Assembly: GCA_050175155.1 (NCBI GenBank) | Contig: JBFXJF010000071.1 | Location: forward strand, 1-5,152 | Source: JBFXJF01 sp050175155 | GTDB lineage: Bacteria; Bacillota; Bacilli; Tepidibacillales; Tepidibacillaceae | Direction of reading: 5' to 3' | Length of the DNA stretch: 5,152 nucleotides | Part shown: positions 1 through 4,661 of the stretch, piece by piece | Position numbering within the stretch: position 1 is the stretch's first letter | Layout of the letters: every line of letters starts with the position of its first letter | Notes under the pieces: model-generated | Told to the model about the DNA's origin: nothing | Seen by the model: the letters and a program-made list of their open reading frames with translations, nothing else | Databases searched by the model: none | Translations under genes and position numbers: made by a program

Positions 1-192
1 AAAAAATGGATTATTCCATTAGGTATTTTTGCAGCAGTTTTAAACATCGTTGGTGGTTTACCACTAGGTCTTGATAGTATGTCAGAAGGAACTACATTTT
101 CTATGTTCTTAATTGCACCTATCTTTTCTTTAGTTATTTTAGTTTATATCCTTTCACCAGCAGGTGAACGCTTAATTAATAGTGATAAATAA
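1..192 (+). CDS. C-terminal end of an integral membrane protein (5' truncated)
   Basis: The reading frame is open from the first base of the window and stops with TAA at 190-192, giving the last 63 residues of a protein whose start lies outside. Two hydrophobic stretches are visible, roughly residues 4-22 (IIPLGIFAAVLNIVGG, then LPLGL) and 35-54 (SMFLIAPIFSLVILVYILS). They are joined by a short polar loop (DSMSEGTT), and the protein ends in a charged tail (GERLINSDK). This looks like a terminal helical hairpin of a polytopic membrane protein. I do not recognise the family from this fragment. It lies just upstream of the lipoprotein and farnesyltransferase genes on the same strand, with no terminator between, so it probably belongs to the same transcript and could be another membrane subunit of the same system. 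That functional link is inference. Confidence 0.8.
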   Translation, partial: KKWIIPLGIFAAVLNIVGGLPLGLDSMSEGTTFSMFLIAPIFSLVILVYILSPAGERLINSDK

Positions 193-210
193 TTAATTAT
201 TTAATGCGAT

Positions 211-217
211 GGGGAGG
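211..217 (+). promoter_or_regulatory. Shine-Dalgarno sequence deciding a TTG start
   Basis: GGGGAGG lies 8 bases before a TTG at 226-228. It is too far (about 100 bases) from the ATG at 315 to serve the lipoprotein, which has its own AAGGGGG at 301-307. The nearby ATG at 204 lies upstream of this site and opens only a six-codon frame. The site therefore points to translation starting at TTG 226. Confidence 0.5.
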
Positions 218-225
218 GCAATAGA

Positions 226-318
226 TTGTGGTCTAAAGAGCTCAGTGAAGATGGAATAGTAGTAACAGATACTTCTATGACAGAAATAGACTTATTTAAT
301 AAGGGGGTGTCAGTATGA
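226..318 (+). CDS. Possible small ORF (30 aa), stop overlapping the next start
   Basis: Starting at TTG 226 the frame reads 30 codons and ends with TGA at 316-318. That stop overlaps the ATG of the lipoprotein gene in an ATGA arrangement typical of translational coupling. A strong Shine-Dalgarno sequence, GGGGAGG, lies 8 bases before the TTG. The predicted peptide begins MWSKELSEDG and ends IDLFNKGVSV. It is acidic and polar, with no membrane segment, signal peptide or cysteine. I recognise no family. It could be a genuine small subunit, a leader peptide that sets translation of the lipoprotein, or the remnant of a larger gene. Support comes from the ribosome site and the exact overlap. Against it are its short length, the TTG start and the lack of any known homologue. 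Confidence 0.45.
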   Translation: MWSKELSEDGIVVTDTSMTEIDLFNKGVSV

Positions 319-1232
319 GAAAAGCAAGTATAGTATTGACAATTATTTTAATTGTTACGTTATTAGCTGGTTGTGGTACTTATCCAGAACCAAATTCAGC
401 TGTATTAGAATTTACATCATCAGGAGTTGACTCAGACTCATGGGCATTTGTACCAGCTGGCGAATATATTAAAGGTCAGTTTGATGGAGTAGGTTTCGTA
501 GAAAATGATTATGAAATAATGGTTACCGAGGTAACTAATACACAATACGCTAAATATTTAGGTGAGGCATTAGCAGCAGGAACTATTGAAATCGACGATG
601 AAAATCAAGTGTTGAGTTTTTATCCTGGTGACGTAAATACAGGGTACAGACACGAGAAGGACATTGTTGCACAAGATTATATTCTTACGTATTTAGATAA
701 TGCTGCAAGCCGTATAATTTACGATGGTAAAAACTTTACGGTTAAAGAGGGATATGAAAATCATCCAGTAGCATGGGTTACTTGGTTTGGTGCATGGTCA
801 TATGCTGATTTTTACGGATATCGTCTTCCAAGCGAAGATGAGTGGGAGAAAGCAGCACGCGGGGATGATAATCGTGCATATCCTTGGGGCGAAGAAGTTG
901 GACATGGTTATTTAAACTATTATCATAGTGGTGACCCATTTGAGGGATCTGATGGCTATAGCGATACAACGCCAGTAGGTTTCTATAATGGTAACACTTA
1001 TGGAGACTTTCATACAGAAAATGCTGTAAGTCCATATGGATTATATGATATGGCTGGTAATGTAGGCGAATGGATAGCAAAAGCCGATACAGACAGATAT
1101 CACTATCGTAGAATTAGAGGCGGAAATAAAGGTACTTATGAAATTGATGCACGCATTTGGAAAGAAGATAATGCTGATCCAAGGTTTATAGGTCCTAATA
1201 CTGGTTTCCGTGTAGTAAGGGATGTTCAATAG
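315..1232 (+). CDS. SUMF1/FGE-fold lipoprotein, probably non-catalytic (NirV-like)
   Basis: This is a 305-residue exported lipoprotein. A short basic start (MRK), a hydrophobic stretch and the lipobox L17-A18-G19-C20 predict lipidation at Cys20 and anchoring on the outer face of the membrane. The rest carries signatures of the formylglycine-generating-enzyme (SUMF1) fold: FVPAGEY (45-51), a TEVTNTQYAKYL helix (71-82), NHPVAWVTWFGA (149-160), YRLPSEDEWEKAAR (169-182), YPWGEE (189-194), YGLYDMAGNVGEW (241-253), RGGN (268-271) and NTGFRVVRD (295-303). True formylglycine-generating enzymes oxidise a sulfatase cysteine using two copper-binding cysteines just after the RGGS motif. Here that stretch (GTYEIDARIW) has none, and Cys20 is the only cysteine in the protein. 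About 65 residues (83-148) sit between the first helix and NHPV, which looks longer than in minimal SUMF1 domains. The start has AAGGGGG at 301-307. The stop is 11 bases before ctaB, so the two are co-transcribed. A structural or assembly role is inference. Confidence 0.88.
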   Translation: MRKASIVLTIILIVTLLAGCGTYPEPNSAVLEFTSSGVDSDSWAFVPAGEYIKGQFDGVGFVENDYEIMVTEVTNTQYAKYLGEALAAGTIEIDDENQVLSFYPGDVNTGYRHEKDIVAQDYILTYLDNAASRIIYDGKNFTVKEGYENHPVAWVTWFGAWSYADFYGYRLPSEDEWEKAARGDDNRAYPWGEEVGHGYLNYYHSGDPFEGSDGYSDTTPVGFYNGNTYGDFHTENAVSPYGLYDMAGNVGEWIAKADTDRYHYRRIRGGNKGTYEIDARIWKEDNADPRFIGPNTGFRVVRDVQ

Positions 1233-1243
1233 GGGGGAGCTCT

Positions 1244-2140
1244 ATGACAAATAATAGTATTTCCAACAATAAAAAAGAGAAGATGGGTTTCTTTAAATTA
1301 TTAAAAGAATATTGGATACTAATAAAATCTAAACAAACGTTTTTGCTCGTTATAACAGGGTGGGCGGGGTTTAGTAGTACAAGATGTCCAATAGTTGGTT
1401 GGGAAACGTCATTAGCAGTGTTTGGTAGCTTATTTTTAGCTATAAGTGGTTGTACAATTTTTAATATGGTTTATGACCGAGATATTGATTCTATTATGCC
1501 TAGAACTATAAAAAGGCCATTATCAACTGGAACAGTTAGCGTTCCAAACGCGATACTAGTAGCAAGTATTGTTACTGGTTTGGGTGTTGGCTGGGCGTTT
1601 ACAATTGATGCTTTATACGGCTGGATTATATTAGCTGGTTTATTCCTTGATGCTATTTTATATACTGTAGTATTAAAGAGATATACACCTTATTCAATTA
1701 TCTGGGGTGGTTTATCAGTTGGTATGCCGATATTAGCTGGTAGAAGTCTTGGTTTAGGGTATATTGATTTAATCGGAGTATTATTAGCTTTAGCGATAGT
1801 ATTTTGGATACCTACTCATATAATGACATTTAGTATCAAGTATGCGGATCAATATGAAAAAGCAGGTATTCCAACTTTTCCATCAGCTTATGGTGTTGAT
1901 GTGACTAGGAAGATTATTGCTGGATCTACAGTCTTAGCTAGTTTTGCTATGATAACTGCAGCCCGTTTAATTGAAGTTCAAGGGTACTATTTAATGTTTT
2001 TAATATTATGTAGTATAGGGCTAGTAGGTTTAGCGACTGTAACTGTATTAGGAAAATCACTTAAGTTAAACTTTAGCTTATTTAAAGCTGCTTCTTTATA
2101 TATGTTGGGGTCTATGCTCCTACTCATTTTTGCGATATAA
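1244..2140 (+). CDS. ctaB: Protoheme IX farnesyltransferase (heme O synthase)
   Basis: This 298-residue membrane enzyme of the UbiA prenyltransferase family should transfer a farnesyl group from farnesyl diphosphate to heme B to make heme O, the cofactor (and heme A precursor) of heme-copper oxidases. The first Asp-rich site is clear: N74, D78 and D82 in NMVYDRDID, followed by PRTIKRPLSTG (86-96), which is the heme O synthase version of this motif. Next come YTVVLKRYTPYSIIWGG (140-156) and the second site, WIPTHIMTFSIKYADQYEKAGIP (188-210), with H192 and D202. About seven to nine hydrophobic helices are visible, and the length fits the family. Bacterial enzymes usually read PPHF where this one has IPTHI, so it is somewhat divergent. 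The start at ATG 1244 has a GGGGGGAG ribosome site (1232-1239) that overlaps the end of the lipoprotein gene. It is the last gene before a terminator. Another UbiA specificity is possible but less likely given the DRDIDxxMPRT-type motif. Confidence 0.9.
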   Translation: MTNNSISNNKKEKMGFFKLLKEYWILIKSKQTFLLVITGWAGFSSTRCPIVGWETSLAVFGSLFLAISGCTIFNMVYDRDIDSIMPRTIKRPLSTGTVSVPNAILVASIVTGLGVGWAFTIDALYGWIILAGLFLDAILYTVVLKRYTPYSIIWGGLSVGMPILAGRSLGLGYIDLIGVLLALAIVFWIPTHIMTFSIKYADQYEKAGIPTFPSAYGVDVTRKIIAGSTVLASFAMITAARLIEVQGYYLMFLILCSIGLVGLATVTVLGKSLKLNFSLFKAASLYMLGSMLLLIFAI

Positions 2141-2167
2141 ATTTTTTTGTGTCACTAATTAAATAGT

Positions 2168-2199
2168 AAAAAGCCCTTCGGCAAATTGAGGGGCTTTTT
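2168..2199 (+). terminator. Rho-independent terminator after ctaB
   Basis: The arms AAAAAGCCCTTC (2168-2179) and GAGGGGCTTTTT (2188-2199) pair over 12 positions with one G-T wobble around an 8-base loop. The descending arm ends in five T. It begins 27 bases after the ctaB stop and closes the upstream operon, which implies that the next gene has its own promoter. Confidence 0.85.
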
Positions 2200-2226
2200 A
2201 TGAAAATAATCTCACAATATACATGG

Positions 2227-2250
2227 ATTTATTACATGTTTGTAATAAAT
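2227..2250. promoter_or_regulatory. 24-bp inverted repeat, probable operator
   Basis: The arms ATTTATTACA (2227-2236) and TGTAATAAAT (2241-2250) are perfect 10-bp inverted repeats separated by the four bases TGTT. The inner core, TTACA-N4-TGTAA, has the half-site and spacer layout of Crp/Fnr-family operators (Fnr itself prefers TTGAT-N4-ATCAA), though the bases differ. There is no GC-rich stem or following T run, so it is unlikely to be a terminator. It lies between the ctaB terminator and the oxidase-like gene, centred at 2238.5. A Crp/Fnr-type protein is encoded downstream at 4662 and is the obvious candidate ligand. Which protein binds is inference. Confidence 0.6.
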
Positions 2251-2268
2251 GTGAATAAAAGGGGAAAA

Positions 2269-2281
2269 TACACTTTTATAT
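2269..2281 (+). promoter_or_regulatory. Possible activator-dependent promoter (-10 TACACT)
   Basis: TACACT at 2269-2274 matches TATAAT at four of six bases. A transcription start near 2281 would put the centre of the inverted repeat at about -42, the position of class II Crp/Fnr activation. The bases where a -35 box would lie (TAAATG, 2246-2251) do not resemble TTGACA, as expected if an activator replaces it. The evidence is positional only, and other AT-rich hexamers nearby could serve. Confidence 0.35.
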
Positions 2282-2318
2282 TTACGGATATATGAACTAA
2301 TTTGAAGGGGTGATTTAG

Positions 2319-3866
2319 ATGGCTAGTAAGTCTCCAGGGCGTTTGCAATACTTATTTACTTCTACTAAAGGACTAATTTTAATGGCGGCTGCTTTTATCA
2401 GTATTATAGCTGCTATTTGGGCAACCTTATCTGGTCCGATGGTTGAATGGGGAGTACGAGATATTACTGTAGATTTATTAAACATGGATTTAATTCAAGC
2501 AGAAAGAGAAGGACGCTTAGTAATGCTTTACCATTCAATAGCTATGATTATAACGGCAATTGTAGTTTACCTTATAACAGCTGTTGTTCCAATGGATAAG
2601 ACTTATGCTAAATGGTCAAATGGTCTTGTAACGTTTGGTTACTATTTAACAGTATTTCCTGGAATGGCATTTGCATATTTTGGTCATGAGTGGACTTTAC
2701 ATGGTGTATATTTAGTTGGTTTATCGATAATTTTCTTGGTTGGTTGTATATTAGTGGTAGCTATCTGGCCGTGGAATAAAAAGTATTATTTAAAACCAGA
2801 TTCAAAAATGTTTGTAATGAAAAGCGGCTTTAGCTGGGAAAGATTCACTTTTTGGTTCGTAGTTATATGTGCAATAGTTTCAGCAGCCTTCGGTGCTTGG
2901 TCAGGTTCACATTTTGGAAATGGTTTTACAGCATTTTTAGCTGAGGATACAGTTCGTGAAAATGATAAAACTTATTATATGAAAGCAATTGTTGGTCATT
3001 TGCACATAATGCTTGCGTTAATAGGAATATTTGCGACCTTAATAGTTGGCAGATGGTTAGATTGGAAAGGTATATTGCATAAATTAGGTATGCCTGGATT
3101 TATAATAGGGTCTTTATTTCTAACATTTGGATCACTTTCTGTAACTGTTACAGAAGCAGCACATACATTTGTATATGTTGGGGCAGTATTTTCTATGACA
3201 GGTGGATTATTCTTAGTAATTTATGGTATGCCGAAAATTACTAAGGATAGGCTAAAAGAACAAGGTTTTGAAGGAAAAGCAGGATTTTGGAATACCACTA
3301 AAGCACTGTTACATGATCCTTTAAAATTCGGAGTTCTATGGCAAATGATTTTTATGAATTTTACAACTAGTTTTGTTGGTATTTTTATGGCGGCAAAATT
3401 GGATGATATTTTCAGAAGTGAACTATGGAATCATCGTGAGGAAAGAATTGAGCTTACTGGTCACTGGCATATATTGGCGACAATTATTGCGATAATGATA
3501 TTGTTCTATTATGCTGATAAAGTTAATCTACAAGGAAAGGCTCGACAAATTTTTGGGTGGACAATTTTAATTGGCTCAGATTTGGCCTTTACTGCAATTA
3601 CAATATTTGAAATGAAACGATTATTTATAGAAGAGTATGCACAACAGGCTCTTGTAAATAACTTGATGTTACTGGCGGATATTGGATTAGCTGCAGTAAT
3701 GATTGCTTTAGCAGTATTTATGGTATGGCGTCTAGTTGATTTATTGAAAAAAGATGGTACTTGGAAGTCTGATGTACTTGTAGAAGAATTTATCGTAACA
3801 GGTTCATCGATTGATGATCCAAGAAATACAGGAACATTAGCTGCTTATAGAGATCAAATTAGCTAG
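2319..3866 (+). CDS. Divergent heme-copper oxidase subunit I-like membrane protein
   Basis: This 515-residue protein has about twelve hydrophobic segments, near residues 18-38, 69-92, 102-121, 129-150, 174-194, 222-243, 257-278, 280-302, 338-358, 380-398, 408-430 and 447-471. That number is typical of heme-copper oxidase subunit I. Histidines fall where heme ligands are expected: H72 in helix 2 (RLVMLYHSIAM) and an H-x-H pair, H382/H384, in helix 10 (TGHWHILA), which recalls the HGHLALFG motif of NorB nitric oxide reductases. Helix 6 carries a second pair, H227/H229 (VGHLHIML), where one copper ligand normally lies. No adjacent His-His is seen in helix 7; only H282 (EAAHTF) is near, and the helix 6 HPExY or HxxxY pattern is absent. 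There is no CXXCH heme c site. The start at ATG 2319 is supported by GAAGGGGTGA (2304-2313). The gene stands alone between two terminators, next to ctaB. Oxygen, NO or another acceptor, or a non-enzymatic electron carrier, are all possible. Family membership is inferred from topology and His placement. Confidence 0.65.
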   Translation: MASKSPGRLQYLFTSTKGLILMAAAFISIIAAIWATLSGPMVEWGVRDITVDLLNMDLIQAEREGRLVMLYHSIAMIITAIVVYLITAVVPMDKTYAKWSNGLVTFGYYLTVFPGMAFAYFGHEWTLHGVYLVGLSIIFLVGCILVVAIWPWNKKYYLKPDSKMFVMKSGFSWERFTFWFVVICAIVSAAFGAWSGSHFGNGFTAFLAEDTVRENDKTYYMKAIVGHLHIMLALIGIFATLIVGRWLDWKGILHKLGMPGFIIGSLFLTFGSLSVTVTEAAHTFVYVGAVFSMTGGLFLVIYGMPKITKDRLKEQGFEGKAGFWNTTKALLHDPLKFGVLWQMIFMNFTTSFVGIFMAAKLDDIFRSELWNHREERIELTGHWHILATIIAIMILFYYADKVNLQGKARQIFGWTILIGSDLAFTAITIFEMKRLFIEEYAQQALVNNLMLLADIGLAAVMIALAVFMVWRLVDLLKKDGTWKSDVLVEEFIVTGSSIDDPRNTGTLAAYRDQIS

Positions 3867-3914
3867 TTAAAGTTAATATTTTGTAGTGATGTTAATTAAG
3901 TTTCAAGAAAGTAC

Positions 3915-3945
3915 TAAAGCCTCCACTTAGATAGTGGAGGCTTTA
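3915..3945. terminator. Bidirectional terminator between convergent genes
   Basis: The perfect 13-bp arms TAAAGCCTCCACT (3915-3927) and AGTGGAGGCTTTA (3933-3945) flank a five-base loop, TAGAT. On the plus strand the stem is followed by an AT-rich run, and the arm ends in CTTTA. On the minus strand it also ends in CTTTAG. It lies 48 bases after the stop of the oxidase-like gene and 23 bases beyond the end of the minus-strand gene, so it can serve both. The T runs are short, so efficiency is uncertain. Confidence 0.8.
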
Positions 3946-3968
3946 AATATTATATATAGTAACTGAAA

Positions 3969-4454
3969 TTAGTCCTGCTTTTGAACTTTAAAATCGTATA
4001 GATAACTCTTGTAGTATTTAATACTTGAAAAAAACAATGCACTTCCTATGCCTAAATATAAAATAGAAAGTAAATTTTTCGGTATAATAGTTGTATTTCT
4101 CATGAATATACCTAACGACATCATAAATACGATTATAGCGTATCCACTCCATTTTTGAAAAGAGAATAGGCATACTTTAGATTTGGTTTTAATAATAATT
4201 CTTTGGATATTATTATTAGCGACTAAGCTAAACCCAAATTTATGAATTAAAAATCCTAATAAAATACCTAGTGCGAAATAAATGATTTTATAGTCAAAGT
4301 TATAATTAAATATCCATCTTATAGCTAAGCTATCCAAAAACATTCCAACTACACTCCACATTAAGCCAGATATTATTAATAGATACTTCTTGTTCACACC
4401 TGGTTTATATTTGTCAAAATCAATTTTTTTAATTTTTTTGGTAAAAGATATCAT
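3969..4454 (-). CDS. Small four-helix membrane protein of unknown function
   Basis: This is read on the minus strand from ATG 4454 to TAG/TAA-type stop at 3969, 161 residues. The frame continues upstream to 4544, but a strong GAGGGGGG ribosome site lies 7 bases before 4454, and the extra 30 residues (tyrosine- and lysine-rich, coded by AT-repeat DNA) look like non-coding leader. Four membrane helices are likely, near residues 23-40, 56-73, 103-118 and 128-145. A basic N-terminal segment, KKIKKIDFDKYKPGVNKKY, precedes the first. Other recognisable stretches are GLMWSVVGMFL (30-40), a loop FGFSLVANNNIQRI (73-86) and LFSFQKWSGY (96-105). The arrangement resembles conserved hypothetical membrane proteins common in Clostridia, but I cannot name a family or function. 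It is convergent with the oxidase-like gene and divergent from the Crp/Fnr gene, so it is probably a single-gene unit with no clear link to either. Confidence 0.8.
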   Translation of the reverse strand: MISFTKKIKKIDFDKYKPGVNKKYLLIISGLMWSVVGMFLDSLAIRWIFNYNFDYKIIYFALGILLGFLIHKFGFSLVANNNIQRIIIKTKSKVCLFSFQKWSGYAIIVFMMSLGIFMRNTTIIPKNLLSILYLGIGSALFFSSIKYYKSYLYDFKVQKQD

Positions 4455-4461
4455 GTACTTT

Positions 4462-4469
4462 CCCCCCTC
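4462..4469 (-). promoter_or_regulatory. Shine-Dalgarno sequence deciding the start at 4454
   Basis: Read on the minus strand this is GAGGGGGG, followed by the seven bases AAAGTAC and then ATG at 4454. It lies inside the longer open frame that reaches 4544, and no comparable site precedes the longer frame's ATG, so it marks the real start of the membrane protein. Confidence 0.8.
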
Positions 4470-4492
4470 AGTTAAAACATGCTTATAATATA

Positions 4493-4522
4493 TATATATC
4501 TTTAGATGTTTTCTAGAAACAA
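4493..4522 (-). promoter_or_regulatory. Possible sigma-A promoter of the minus-strand membrane protein
   Basis: On the minus strand TTGTTT (4522-4517) and TATATA (4498-4493) are separated by 18 bases, about 40 bases before the start codon at 4454. A 10-bp palindrome, TTTCTAGAAA (4510-4519), overlaps the presumed -35 box. The whole stretch is AT repeats, so several alternative -10 hexamers exist and the choice is weak. Confidence 0.3.
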
Positions 4523-4602
4523 ATGTAGTAAAATAAATATACAACTAAAATATAAATTTTACAATAAGTGTAGAATATATATAAAGAATATCATAAATAA
4601 TA

Positions 4603-4630
4603 TTGGGAATAAAATTGAGATGAATATAAT
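4603..4630 (+). promoter_or_regulatory. Sigma-A type promoter of the Crp/Fnr gene
   Basis: TTGGGA (4603-4608) and a perfect TATAAT (4625-4630) are separated by 16 bases. Transcription would start near 4637, leaving a leader of about 25 bases before ATG 4662 that holds the ribosome site GGAGG (4649-4653). This is the best match to a housekeeping promoter in the window and suggests that the regulator is expressed from its own promoter. Confidence 0.6.
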
Positions 4631-4661
4631 AAATCAATATTGTACTATGGAGGAATTTGTG

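Noticed and set aside
173..204. TTAATTA/TAATTAA inverted repeat around the stop of the first gene
   Set aside because: It is purely AT with a long loop and no GC stem, so it is not a credible terminator. Chance is enough in this base composition.
778..1080. Open frame of 100 codons on the minus strand
   Set aside because: It lies wholly inside the lipoprotein gene, has no ribosome site, and its His- and Tyr-rich product has no domain character. It is a shadow of the plus-strand gene.
1041..1229. Open frame of 62 codons on the minus strand
   Set aside because: It is antisense to the well-supported SUMF1-fold C-terminus, with no ribosome site and no recognisable product.
4484..4500. Run of alternating TA bases
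   Set aside because: It is a simple low-complexity tract in the promoter region. No repeat array or CRISPR structure is present.
4558..4574. TTTACA-N5-TGTAGA, resembling the dyad at 2227-2250, about 70 bases upstream of the presumed start of Crp/Fnr transcription
   Set aside because: The spacer is five bases rather than four, and the arms match for only five bases in a very AT-rich stretch. An autoregulatory site is possible but not supported.
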